This document shows, piece after piece, positions 18,917-27,122 of a stretch of DNA of 64,000 nt. The DNA is from JACDAN01 sp035707105 (GTDB lineage Bacteria > Actinomycetota > Thermoleophilia > Gaiellales > Gaiellaceae), in the NCBI GenBank assembly GCA_035707105.1, contig DASSUI010000037.1, forward strand, positions 1 through 64,000, given 5' to 3'. Each line of letters starts with the position of its first letter. Position 1 is the first letter of the stretch. Made by a program: the position numbers and the translations under genes. The notes beneath the pieces were generated by a model that worked only from the letters and a program-made list of their open reading frames with translations, had not been told where the DNA came from and did no database searches.

Positions 18917-20105
18917 GCGGAGATTCTGGGTGATCGGCGCGGCCACGGCTGGGTGGCTCGTGACCGCCGCCCTACTGTGGCGCGCCGAGCTTCCCGGCGT
19001 CTCGATGCCGCACGTCGACCCCACGAGCGTCTTCTCGGAGGAATACCTTGCGCGAAGCGCGCGCTACCAGCGGGGGCTCCGGGCGCTCTGGGTCGCCGCG
19101 ACCGTCGTCCACCTAGCCGTGCTCTACGCCTGCGTCCGGTTGGCTCCCCGCGCTCGTGCCCGCGGCGTCCCGGGCGGGGTTGCGCTGGGTGTCGGGACCC
19201 TCGTCGCCGCCTGGCTCGCCGGGCTCCCGTTCGTGCTCGTCGCCCACTGGTGGCGCCGCCGGTACGGCGTGTCCGACGCGGACTACTCCACGATCCTCGT
19301 CGACCCGTGGCTCGAGCGGATCGGCGCACTTGCGCTGGCGGCCGCGGCAATCGCAGTGCTGATGCCACTCGCGCGGCGCCTGGGCGACCGCTGGTGGCTC
19401 GTCGGCGGGCCGGCGTTCGCCGCCGTCGCCGCGGCGTTCGTCCTGGCGCAGCCGCTGCTCCTGACGCCGCGCGTCGAGCCGCTCCGCGACCGCGCGCTCG
19501 CGGCCGAGATCCGCGGGCTCGCCCGCGAGCAGGGCGTGGGGGAGGTGACGGTCGAGGTGAAGGACGCGAGCCGGCGTACGCGCGCGCTGAACGCCGAGTT
19601 CTATGGCATCGGGCCGACGAAACGGATCCTGATCTGGGACACGGCCCTCGAGCGGCTGACGAGGCCCGAGCTCCGCGTCCTCGTCTCCCACGAGTTCGGC
19701 CACGTGGAGGCCCACCACGTCTGGAAGGGGATCGCCTGGCTCTTCCTCTTCGCCGTGCCCGGCGCCTACGCCGTCGCCCGGGTCGCCCGCCGCAGGGGCG
19801 GGCTCGGCGAGCCGGCGGCCGTCCCGCTCGCGCTCCTGACCCTCGCCGTCCTGCAGCTCGCCCTGCTCCCGGTGACGAACGCCATCTCCCGCCGGTACGA
19901 GCGCGAGGCGGACTGGCTCGCGCTGAAGGCGACGCGCGAGCCCCGTGCGTTCGAGAGCCTGACGAAGCAGCTCACCGACGCGGCGCTCGGCCAGCCGGAG
20001 CCGCCGGACTGGGCGCGCGCCGTGCTCGGCACGCACCCGACGCCGATGGAGCGGATCGAGCTCGCTAGGTCTCTTCGCGCGGAGGCGCTTCGGGAAGGTT
20101 CCTGA
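18900..20105 (+). CDS. M48-family membrane zinc metalloprotease
   Basis: 401 residues from ATG 18900; GTG 18930 is an alternative that would avoid overlapping the divergent phosphoesterase. Membrane segments lie near residues 10-28, 65-85, 98-118, 138-155 and 165-190, with more after the active site. The zinc motif SHEFGH (H-E-x-x-H) and the downstream ligand EREAD are present, followed by GTHPTPMERI as in STE24/HtpX-type peptidases. It probably works in membrane protein quality control or processes prenylated or membrane proteins. The last 41 bases overlap the convergent DUF3467 gene. Confidence 0.9.
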   Translation: MTARRTRRFWVIGAATAGWLVTAALLWRAELPGVSMPHVDPTSVFSEEYLARSARYQRGLRALWVAATVVHLAVLYACVRLAPRARARGVPGGVALGVGTLVAAWLAGLPFVLVAHWWRRRYGVSDADYSTILVDPWLERIGALALAAAAIAVLMPLARRLGDRWWLVGGPAFAAVAAAFVLAQPLLLTPRVEPLRDRALAAEIRGLAREQGVGEVTVEVKDASRRTRALNAEFYGIGPTKRILIWDTALERLTRPELRVLVSHEFGHVEAHHVWKGIAWLFLFAVPGAYAVARVARRRGGLGEPAAVPLALLTLAVLQLALLPVTNAISRRYEREADWLALKATREPRAFESLTKQLTDAALGQPEPPDWARAVLGTHPTPMERIELARSLRAEALREGS

Positions 20106-20364
20106 TCCCCTCGCGGCTCGACCACTTCGACCAGGAGTCCTGCATCGCGTCGAGCAGCTCCTGCATGAAGCGGGCGGAGACGTTCACGCGCGCGACCACG
20201 ACGCCGGGGATGTCGCCCTCCTCGACCTCGTGGTCGATCCGCGCGAAGGTGAGCGTGAACTCGTAGTCGGAGAAGCTGATGTTCGCGAAGTTCGCGTACA
20301 CGCCGGCCATGTTCTCCGGGTCGAGGTGGATGTTGAGCTGCCGGGCCTGGCCGCCGTCCTCCAT
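20065..20364 (-). CDS. DUF3467 protein
   Basis: A 99-residue soluble protein beginning at ATG 20364. It has the DUF3467 pattern: YANFANISFSDYEFTLTFAR, a central VVARVNVSARFMQELLDAM, and a variable acidic tail. The molecular role of DUF3467 is not established. Its 3' end overlaps the convergent M48 gene by 41 bases, and its start is only 17 bases from the divergent argS start. Confidence 0.85.
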   Translation of the reverse strand: MEDGGQARQLNIHLDPENMAGVYANFANISFSDYEFTLTFARIDHEVEEGDIPGVVVARVNVSARFMQELLDAMQDSWSKWSSREGIRNLPEAPPREET

Positions 20365-20369
20365 GTGGC

Positions 20370-20375
20370 GATACT
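20370..20375 (+). promoter_or_regulatory. Candidate -10 box (GATACT) for argS
   Basis: GATACT ends six bases before the GTG start of argS. It departs from TANNNT at the first base, so support is weak, but the spacing matches the other leaderless starts here. Confidence 0.3.
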
Positions 20376-20381
20376 ACCGCC

Positions 20382-21896
20382 GTGCCCGCCAAGGCGATCC
20401 TCAGCCTGGAAGCCGAGCTCGAGCGCCTCGCCGGCGCTCCGGTCACGCTGGAGCGCCCGTCGCGCGCGGAGCACGGCGACTACGCGACGAACGTCGCGCT
20501 CCGGCTCGCGGGCGGCAACGGCCAGCCGCCGCGGGAGCTGGCCGAGCAACTGGCCGCCGAGGCCGCGCAGCTGCCCCTCGTCGAGCGTGCCGAGGTCGCC
20601 GGGCCGGGCTTCCTCAACCTCTTCCTGACCCCGGAGTGGTACGCGGAGGCGCTCGCGGAGATCATCGAGGCAGGCGAGGGCTACGGCGGCGGGTTCGCCG
20701 AGACGTCCGAGCGCGTACAGGTGGAGATGGTCTCCGCGAACCCGACCGGGCCGCTGACCGTCGGCTCGGCCCGCAACGGCGCGTACGGCGACGCCGTCGC
20801 GCGGCTGCTCGAGTTCGCCGGGAACATGGTCGAGCGCGAGTACTACTTCAACGACGTCGGGCGCCAGATCGACCTGTTCCGCGAGTCGGTCGAGGCCCAC
20901 CGGCGTGGGGAGGAGCCGCCGGACGAGGGGTACACGGGCGCGTACGTCGCCGAGATCGCTGCCGAGCCGGGCGACCCCGTCGAGCGCATGCTTCGGGAGA
21001 TCGAGCGCGAGCTGGAGGCGTTCCGCATCCGCTTCGACTCGTGGGTGCTGCAGCGGGAGATCACGCTCGAGGTCGAGGCGGCGCTGCCGTACGTCGACAG
21101 CTACGAGGCGGAGGGCACGCTCTGGGCGCGGACGAGCTCGTATGGCGACGACAAGGATCGACCGCTCGTCCGGTCCTCCGACGGCAGCTACCTCTACTAC
21201 GCCGCCGACGTCGCGTACGTCCGCAACAAGTTCGAGCGCGGGTTCGACCGGCTGATCTACGTCCTCGGCGCCGACCACCACGGCTACGTCCCTCGCCTGA
21301 AGGCGGCGGCGGCGATGCTCGGGTACGACGCCGAGCGGCTCGAGGTGCTGATCTACCAACTCGTCCACATCGTGGAAGGCGGACACGCGAAGCAGTCGTC
21401 CAAGCGTCGCGGCGACGTGGTCTTCCTCTCCGAGCTCGTCGACAAGATCGGCGTCGACGCCGCACGGTGGTACCTCGTCTCCCGCGGACACGACCAGACG
21501 ATCGACATCGACGTCGACCTCGCGCGGGAGCGGAGCGAGAAGAACCCCGTCTACTACGTCCAGTACGCACACGCGCGCATCGCGGGGATCCTGCGGAACG
21601 CCGGCGACGCGGAGACCTTAACCGAGGCTGGGGAGCCGGCGGCCGAGGAGCGCGACCTGATCAAGCGGCTGGTCGAGTTCCCCGACGTCGTGCGGGAGGC
21701 GACCGCGCGCCGCGCGCCGCATGCGCTGCCGAACTACGCGATCCGCCTCGCGGACGATTTCCACCGCTTCTACCACCGCCACCGCGTGCTCGAGAGCGAC
21801 CGCCAGGCGTTCAGGCTCGGCCTCGTGATGGCGACGAAGGCGGTGCTCGCGCGCTCGCTGAACCTCGTCGGGGTCGAGGCGCCCGACCGGATGTAG
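20382..21896 (+). CDS. argS: Arginyl-tRNA synthetase with divergent HIGH signature
   Basis: A 504-residue class Ia synthetase that charges tRNA-Arg. The N-terminal Arg-tRNA synthetase domain, the catalytic core and the C-terminal DALR anticodon-binding domain (NYAIRLADDFHRFYHRHRV) are all present. VEMVSANPTGPLTVGSARNG aligns with the usual ANPTGPLHVGHGR, so HIGH is TVGS (126-129) and both catalytic histidines are missing. KMSKS is represented by KQSSKRRGD. The rest (ENPVYYVQYAHARI) is normal. It appears to be the cell's housekeeping enzyme, not a pseudogene, and may belong to a known divergent ArgRS subgroup. Confidence 0.95.
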   Translation: MPAKAILSLEAELERLAGAPVTLERPSRAEHGDYATNVALRLAGGNGQPPRELAEQLAAEAAQLPLVERAEVAGPGFLNLFLTPEWYAEALAEIIEAGEGYGGGFAETSERVQVEMVSANPTGPLTVGSARNGAYGDAVARLLEFAGNMVEREYYFNDVGRQIDLFRESVEAHRRGEEPPDEGYTGAYVAEIAAEPGDPVERMLREIERELEAFRIRFDSWVLQREITLEVEAALPYVDSYEAEGTLWARTSSYGDDKDRPLVRSSDGSYLYYAADVAYVRNKFERGFDRLIYVLGADHHGYVPRLKAAAAMLGYDAERLEVLIYQLVHIVEGGHAKQSSKRRGDVVFLSELVDKIGVDAARWYLVSRGHDQTIDIDVDLARERSEKNPVYYVQYAHARIAGILRNAGDAETLTEAGEPAAEERDLIKRLVEFPDVVREATARRAPHALPNYAIRLADDFHRFYHRHRVLESDRQAFRLGLVMATKAVLARSLNLVGVEAPDRM

Positions 21897-21900
21897 CGAA

Positions 21901-21906
21901 TAGGAT
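21901..21906 (+). promoter_or_regulatory. Candidate -10 box (TAGGAT) for glpX
   Basis: TAGGAT lies six bases before GTG 21913, just after the argS stop, with no Shine-Dalgarno sequence. This matches the leaderless pattern seen at tpiA. Confidence 0.45.
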
Positions 21907-21912
21907 CGGCGC

Positions 21913-22908
21913 GTGGCGGCTTCGACGAAGGCCCCGGACCGGAACCTCGCGCTCGAGCTCGTCCGCGTCACGGAGGCGGCGGCGATGGCCGCCGGCCGGT
22001 GGATCGGCCGCGGCGAGAAGAACGCCGCCGACCAGGCCGCCGTCGACGCCATGCGAACCGTCATGGACACCGTCTCGATGGCCGGCGTCGTCGTCATCGG
22101 CGAGGGCGAGAAGGACGAGGCGCCGATGCTCTACAACGGCGAGGAGATCGGAAACGGCCAGGGCCCCGAGGTCGACGTGGCCGTCGATCCGCTCGAGGGC
22201 ACGCGGCTGACGGCTCTGGGCATGCCGAACGCGATCACGACCGTCGCCCTGGCCGAGCGGGACACGATGTTCTTCCCGGGTGCCGCCGTCTACATGGACA
22301 AGATCGCGGTCGGGCCCGACGCGGCGGGCGCCGTCGAGATCGACGCGTCACCCACGGAAAACGTTCGCGCCGTCGCCGAGGCCAAGGGCGTCTCGGTCAG
22401 CGAGGTCTCGGTCGTCGTCCTCGACCGGCCACGCCACGAGGATCTGATCGGCGAGCTCCGCGACGTCGGCGCGAAGGTGATGCTGATCACCGACGGGGAC
22501 GTTGCCCCCGCGATCGCGGCCGCCCAGCCGGGCACCGGCGTCGACATGCTGATGGGGATCGGCGGCACGCCGGAGGGCGTCCTCTCGGCCGCAGCGCTCA
22601 AGTGCGTCGGCGGCGCGATCCAGGGCAAGCTCTGGCCGAGGAGCGACGAGGAGCGGGAGACCCTGGTCTCCGACGGCTACGACCTCGACCGCGTCCTGAC
22701 GACGGACGAACTGATCGGGAGCCAGAACGTCTTCTTCGCCGCCACCGGGGTGACGACCGGCGCGCTCCTCCGCGGTGTCCGCTATACGCGCGACGGCGCG
22801 ACGACGGACTCGATCGTCATGCGCTCGCGGAGCGGAACGGTGCGCCGCATCGAGGCGACGCACGCGTTCCAGAAGCTCGAGGAGATCTCCAACCTGGCCC
22901 TCCGCTAG
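21913..22908 (+). CDS. glpX: Fructose-1,6-bisphosphatase, class II
   Basis: This 331-residue metal-dependent phosphatase makes fructose 6-phosphate in gluconeogenesis. GlpX motifs are VVIGEGEKDEAPMLYNGEEIG, DVAVDPLEGTRLTALG (metal-binding DPLEGT), MLITDGDVAPAI and GIGGTPEGVLSAAALKC. Length and start fit the family. It converges on the class I aldolase gene with interlocked CTAG stops, so adjacent genes act on the same metabolite, fructose 1,6-bisphosphate. Confidence 0.97.
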   Translation: MAASTKAPDRNLALELVRVTEAAAMAAGRWIGRGEKNAADQAAVDAMRTVMDTVSMAGVVVIGEGEKDEAPMLYNGEEIGNGQGPEVDVAVDPLEGTRLTALGMPNAITTVALAERDTMFFPGAAVYMDKIAVGPDAAGAVEIDASPTENVRAVAEAKGVSVSEVSVVVLDRPRHEDLIGELRDVGAKVMLITDGDVAPAIAAAQPGTGVDMLMGIGGTPEGVLSAAALKCVGGAIQGKLWPRSDEERETLVSDGYDLDRVLTTDELIGSQNVFFAATGVTTGALLRGVRYTRDGATTDSIVMRSRSGTVRRIEATHAFQKLEEISNLALR

Positions 22909-23927
22909 GCCAGGGCCTCCTCCTTCTCCCACTCGGGCGCGTACGTCCCGGTCCGGGCGGCGCCGTTGAACTTCGCGCGCCGGTAGTACGCCTGCTGGGC
23001 GGCCTCGGCGTTCGCCGGGTCGCCTCCCCAGGCCTTGAGCGCCGGTGCCTGGAGCGCTCGCCCGTAGGAGAACGAGAGCTGCCAGGGGTGCGGCCCCCGC
23101 TGGTTCATCGCGTTGAGGCGCGCGGTCGCGTCCTCGTCGGACATGCCCCCGGAGAGGAAGACGACCCCGGGCACCGCCGCGGGGCAGGTGTTCTCGAGGC
23201 AGCGAATCGTCATCTCCGCAACCGTGCCCACGTCTGCCTGGTTCGGCCCGTCGTAGCCGGAGACGACCATGTTCGTCTTGAGCAGCGAGCCTTCGCGCTC
23301 GACGCGCTGGTCGAACAGCTCCGTGAAGACGGCACGGAGCGTCCGCTCGGTCACGCGGAAGGACTCCTCGATCGAGTGGTCGCCGTCCATCAACACCTCG
23401 GGCTCAACGATCGGGACGAGGCCGGCCTCCTGGCTCAGCGCCGCGAAACGGGCGAGCGCGTGGGCGTTCGTCCAGATCGCGTACTCGCTCGGCCTCCCGT
23501 CGCCGATCGAGATCACGGCGCGCCACTTCGTGAAGCGCGCGCCGAGCCCGTAGTACTCCTCGAGCCGCTCGCGGAGCCCGTCGAGCCCCTCGGTGACCGT
23601 CTCGTCCGGCGAGCCGGCCAGCGGCTTCGCGCCCATGTCGACCTTGATCCCCGGGATGATCCCCTTGCTCTCCAGGAGCTTGGGGAACGGCGTCCCGTCG
23701 GCAGAGGCCTGGCGGATCGTCTCGTCGTAGAGGATCACGCCGCTGATGAACTCCTCGGCGCCGGGGGTCGTGAAGAGCAGGTCGCGGTAGGCCCGGCGAT
23801 TCTCCTCGGTCGACTCGACCCCGATGGAGTCGAACCGCTTCTTGATGGTGCCCGAGCTCTCGTCCGCGGCGAGGATCCCCTTGCCCTCGGCGACGAGCGC
23901 CCGAGCGGTCTCGTGCAGGTCAGCCAT
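22905..23927 (-). CDS. Fructose-bisphosphate aldolase, class I
   Basis: This 340-residue Schiff-base aldolase resembles the eukaryotic-type class I enzyme. KGILAADESSGTIKKRF at the N-terminus, AKFTKWR-like RFTKWRAVISIG, IVEPEVLMDGDHSIE, and the Schiff-base Lys in LLKTNMVVSG are present, followed by VFLSGGMSDEDA. It cleaves or makes fructose 1,6-bisphosphate. ATG 23927 is preceded by GGAGGG. It faces glpX across CTAG. Confidence 0.96.
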   Translation of the reverse strand: MADLHETARALVAEGKGILAADESSGTIKKRFDSIGVESTEENRRAYRDLLFTTPGAEEFISGVILYDETIRQASADGTPFPKLLESKGIIPGIKVDMGAKPLAGSPDETVTEGLDGLRERLEEYYGLGARFTKWRAVISIGDGRPSEYAIWTNAHALARFAALSQEAGLVPIVEPEVLMDGDHSIEESFRVTERTLRAVFTELFDQRVEREGSLLKTNMVVSGYDGPNQADVGTVAEMTIRCLENTCPAAVPGVVFLSGGMSDEDATARLNAMNQRGPHPWQLSFSYGRALQAPALKAWGGDPANAEAAQQAYYRRAKFNGAARTGTYAPEWEKEEALA

Positions 23928-23960
23928 GCGAAATCCCTCCCTCGATGTCCGAGGTGGATT

Positions 23961-24410
23961 CTATTCCGGGCAGTCCGAACGGCTGAACCCGCGGGCCGCC
24001 CGGTCCGTGAGCACCCAGCGCCACTGCTCGTCCACCTTCACCACGTGGTAGCCAGCCGTGTACTGCGTCTCGTCCGTGACGACGCGAACTTCGACGAGCT
24101 TCGCAGGCGTGCGCGGAGGAAGGCCGTAGACCGTCAGCCGCGTGTCGGAGACGTCGAGCACGACCACGGACTCGATCGCGCCCTGGACGTCGATCCCGCG
24201 GCGGCACTCCTCGTATTCCTGGCGGGTCACGAGGCGCTGGTGACGCGGATGCAGGCGGTCCCAGGCGCCGCCGTAGTCGCCGAAGTACTCCTGTTCGAGG
24301 AGCGTCTTGACGGCCGCGCCGGCGTCGTGGTCCGCGGAGTCCTCGGTCAGCGCGCAGCCCGCCGCGAGCGCGGCGACGACGATTGCGAGGGCGATCCGGG
24401 CGAGGGCCAT
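23961..24410 (-). CDS. Putative lipoprotein, NTF2-like size
   Basis: 149 residues with an N-terminal lipoprotein signal ending Leu-Ala-Ala-Gly-Cys. The remainder has a helix-rich start (VKTLLEQEYFGDYGGAWDRL, HPRHQRLVTRQEYEEC) followed by strands. That order resembles secreted NTF2-like proteins, but I cannot name a family. It lies upstream of, and on the same strand as, the aldolase. Function unknown. Confidence 0.7.
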   Translation of the reverse strand: MALARIALAIVVAALAAGCALTEDSADHDAGAAVKTLLEQEYFGDYGGAWDRLHPRHQRLVTRQEYEECRRGIDVQGAIESVVVLDVSDTRLTVYGLPPRTPAKLVEVRVVTDETQYTAGYHVVKVDEQWRWVLTDRAARGFSRSDCPE

Positions 24411-24442
24411 TCGGGCTTCGGGACGCTATCGTTACCGCCGAC

Positions 24443-24515
24443 GCGGACGTAGCTCAGTTGGTAGAGCATCGGCTTCCCAAGCCGAGGGTCGTGGGTTCGA
24501 ATCCCATCGTCCGCT
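24443..24515 (+). tRNA. tRNA-Gly (anticodon CCC)
   Basis: 73 bases form a cloverleaf: acceptor GCGGACG with CGTCCGC, D-arm GCTCAGTTGGTAGAGC, anticodon stem TCGGC/GCCGA with loop TTCCCAA (anticodon CCC), and T-loop TTCGAAT. CCA is not encoded. A hairpin terminator follows within ten bases. Confidence 0.95.
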
Positions 24516-24523
24516 CTCGAAAG

Positions 24524-24548
24524 CCCCGCTCAGACGGGGTTTTCGTTT
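24524..24548 (+). terminator. Rho-independent terminator after tRNA-Gly
   Basis: The stem CCCCG / CGGGG around the loop CTCAGA is followed by TTTTCGTTT. It is placed directly downstream of tRNA-Gly. Confidence 0.85.
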
Positions 24549-24652
24549 GCCCGCGAGGCGACGGATGTACGATGTGTCCCCGAAACGCCCAGGTCGGGCG
24601 TGGCGGAACCTGCGGTTTTCGCGATGAGAGTTCCCCAGGCGGCGCCCTTTGC

Positions 24653-24658
24653 CATAAT
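24653..24658 (+). promoter_or_regulatory. Candidate -10 box (CATAAT)
   Basis: CATAAT, one mismatch from TATAAT, ends six bases before the ATG of the small gene at 24665. It supports that gene as a leaderless transcript. Confidence 0.35.
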
Positions 24659-24664
24659 TGCTAC

Positions 24665-24862
24665 ATGACCGCGTCGCTAAGACGGCTGCTCAGTCGTGTG
24701 GGACTCGGTGAGCGACGCCGCGCTCGCGCCGAAGGGCAACCGCTGAACCCGAAGCAGGACAAGGAACCGTCCGAAATGGCCGACTCCGGCGCGGGATACC
24801 GGACAGGCCCGGTTCCGCCCGGGTACGTGCCGCCGGTCGACGAAGGCCGCCCACGGCATTAG
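24665..24862 (+). CDS. Small basic protein, unknown
   Basis: A 65-residue reading frame with a basic N-terminus (SLRRLLSRVGLGERRR) and a Gly/Pro-rich C-terminal half. There is no known domain. Support comes from the CATAAT box six bases before ATG and its position after the tRNA-Gly terminator. It could still be a chance frame in GC-rich DNA. Confidence 0.4.
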   Translation: MTASLRRLLSRVGLGERRRARAEGQPLNPKQDKEPSEMADSGAGYRTGPVPPGYVPPVDEGRPRH

Positions 24863-24949
24863 CGTCCCGAGCACGCGAACCGCGCCAGCGGGTGTCCCGC
24901 ACGCCGAGGTCGCAGGCGGCGTAGGGGGTCGGCGACCCCGCGCCGATAC

Positions 24950-26974
24950 TTGAAGTATGGGAGCGGCGACGAGACCCCGAGCGGCGGCGAGCTGCGGGCC
25001 GCCCGGCTGGCCAGGGGGCTGACCCTGGCCCCGCAGCGCCGACTTGTCGAGGAAGTCGCCGGTCGCATTCGGGAACACGACCTGGCGACCGCAGCGGGAC
25101 TGGTGGCGGCTGTGCTCGTCCTTCTCGGAGCGTCGGGCCGGGGCGCGACGTTTCCCCAGCGGTCGGATCGCATCGAGCGTCTCGAGCGCGCGAATCTCAT
25201 CCGTATCGACGGCGCGGCAGCGGGCGACAACGCAGGCGTCTCAGTTGCGGGAGCAGGTGACGTGAACGGCGATGAGCGAGCGGACGTCCTGATCGGCGCG
25301 CACTTCGCCGACAACAACGGGCGCGAGGACTCCGGTTCGGCGTACGTCGTCTTCGGAAGGGCCACGCCCGGAACCCTCGACCTCTCGAAGCTCGGGCAGT
25401 CCGGTTTTCGGATCGACGGCGCGGCCGCAGGGGACTTCGCCGGCTGGTCGGTCGCAGGGGCGGGTGACGTGAACGGGGACGGGCGGGCCGACGTGCTCGT
25501 CGGTGCGCGAGGGGCCGACAACAACGCTCGTCCGGGTTCGGGCGCGGCCTATCTCGTCTTCGGAAAGGGGGAGCCCGGTCCCGTAGATCTCGCTGCGCTC
25601 GGGCACACGGGTTTCCGAATCGACGGCGCTGCCGCAGGGGACGAGGCTGGCGGCTCGGTTGCAGGTACGAACGATCTGAACGGTGATGGACGGAGAGAGG
25701 TGCTCGTCGGCGCTCGCTTCGCCGGCAACAACGCCCGCGAGTTCTCAGGTTCGACGTACGTTGTCTTCGGTAGGGAGACGTCCGGAAATGTCGACCTTGC
25801 CGAGCTTGGGCAGATGGGCTTCCGCATCGACGGCGCTTCCGCAAGCGATCACGCCGGCTACTCCGTAGCCGACGCCGGCGACCTGAACGACGACGGACGG
25901 GCGGACGTCGTCGTGGGGGCCCGCTACGCCGGCAACAACCGCCGAGAGGGGGCGGGATCGGCCTACGTCGTCTTTGGCAAGGCCGGCCCTGAAGCCGTGG
26001 ATCTCGCTGAGTTGGGCCAGGCGGGTTTCCGGATCGACGGCGCAGCTCCATTCGACCTCGCCGGCGGCTCGGTGGCAGGCCCGGGTGACGTGAACGGGGA
26101 CGGGCGGGAGGACGTGCTCATCGGGGCACGCGGGGCTGACAACAACGCTCGAACAGGATCGGGCTCGGCCTACGTCGTTTTCGGGAAGGTCACCCCGCAG
26201 ACGGTCGATCTTCGTTCACTCGGGCAGGCGGGTTTCCGGATCGACGGCGCTGGGACGGGCGACCGGGCGGGTTACTCGGTCGCAGGCGCTGGAGATTGGA
26301 ACGGCGACGGGCGCGGGGAGGTTCTCGTCGGTGCGCACTTTGCAGGGACAAACGGACGCAAGTTTTCGGGCTCGGCCTTTGTCGTGCTCGGCAAGACTGG
26401 AGCTCAACCGGTCGATCTCGCCGTGCCCGGGCAGACGGGCTTCCGGATCAATGGTGCGGCTCGCGGTGACGGTGTCGGCTGGTCGGTTGCGGGAGCGGGC
26501 GACGTGAACGGCGATGGGCGGCCGGACGCCCTCCTGGGTGCACCCGATGCCGATAACAACGACCGCGACGATTCCGGCGCAGGCTACGTCGTCTTCGGGA
26601 GACCCCCGCCGGCAACGGTCGATCTCGACGTGACACCGCCGACCCTCGTGCTCAGGGCTCGCTCGCCTCAGCAGGCTCTCAGGCAGCGGGCCGTCATCGT
26701 CCGGGCGTTCTGCAGCGAGGCATGCAGACTCACTTCACGGGGGACGCTCGCGATCGTGGGGCAGCGGCGGATTCTTGCGCTGAGGCCGGCCTCCAGCACG
26801 CTGAGCCGGCCCGGCCAACGGACGCTCAGGCTCGCTCTCTCGCATGTGGGCGCGAGGCGGCTCGGTCAGATCCTGGCGCGACGCAAGTCCGTACGCGCCA
26901 GCCTCGTCGTGCGCGCGAGCGATCAGGCCGGGAACGCCACCACAGCGAAGCGCACGGTCACTGTTCGCCGGTAG
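24950..26974 (+). CDS. Secreted FG-GAP repeat (integrin alpha-like propeller) protein
   Basis: Up to 674 residues from TTG 24950; the true start is uncertain because the likely signal or anchor helix lies at about residues 46-62. Seven FG-GAP repeats follow (about residues 83-550), each with FRIDGAA, SVAGAGDVNGDGRADV and YVVFGK. The D-x-N-x-D-x-R-x-D loops are calcium-binding sites as in integrin alpha subunits, and seven repeats match a full seven-bladed propeller. A C-terminal domain of about 110 residues ends in basic strands. It is likely an extracellular calcium-stabilised binding protein. No enzymatic residues are seen. Confidence 0.82.
   Translation: MKYGSGDETPSGGELRAARLARGLTLAPQRRLVEEVAGRIREHDLATAAGLVAAVLVLLGASGRGATFPQRSDRIERLERANLIRIDGAAAGDNAGVSVAGAGDVNGDERADVLIGAHFADNNGREDSGSAYVVFGRATPGTLDLSKLGQSGFRIDGAAAGDFAGWSVAGAGDVNGDGRADVLVGARGADNNARPGSGAAYLVFGKGEPGPVDLAALGHTGFRIDGAAAGDEAGGSVAGTNDLNGDGRREVLVGARFAGNNAREFSGSTYVVFGRETSGNVDLAELGQMGFRIDGASASDHAGYSVADAGDLNDDGRADVVVGARYAGNNRREGAGSAYVVFGKAGPEAVDLAELGQAGFRIDGAAPFDLAGGSVAGPGDVNGDGREDVLIGARGADNNARTGSGSAYVVFGKVTPQTVDLRSLGQAGFRIDGAGTGDRAGYSVAGAGDWNGDGRGEVLVGAHFAGTNGRKFSGSAFVVLGKTGAQPVDLAVPGQTGFRINGAARGDGVGWSVAGAGDVNGDGRPDALLGAPDADNNDRDDSGAGYVVFGRPPPATVDLDVTPPTLVLRARSPQQALRQRAVIVRAFCSEACRLTSRGTLAIVGQRRILALRPASSTLSRPGQRTLRLALSHVGARRLGQILARRKSVRASLVVRASDQAGNATTAKRTVTVRR
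25196..26601 (+). repeat. Seven tandem FG-GAP coding repeats
   Basis: Seven direct repeats of about 200 bases encode the propeller blades. Conserved DNA blocks recur for ATCGACGGCGC and GACGTGAACGG. Repeat-to-repeat similarity is high at both protein and DNA level, so the array could expand or contract by recombination. Confidence 0.8.
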
Positions 26975-27122
26975 AGCACGGAAGCTCCCTCACCCGCTTC
27001 ACCGGCTGACCACGCCCGTACGTACCACGAGACCGGCACCTGCCATGAGGCGGGCCAATCCGCCGCCGGATCCCGCGCGTACGACCCACCGAGGTCTGGT
27101 CAAACCGACGGGAGGGGGAACC

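Noticed and set aside
24383..24862. A long open frame running through tRNA-Gly
   Set aside because: It reads through a well-formed tRNA and its terminator; only the part from ATG 24665 is a possible gene.
25196..26601. Regular repeats considered as a CRISPR-like array
   Set aside because: The repeats are about 200 bases, in frame, and encode FG-GAP blades with calcium loops; there are no short palindromic repeats or unique spacers.
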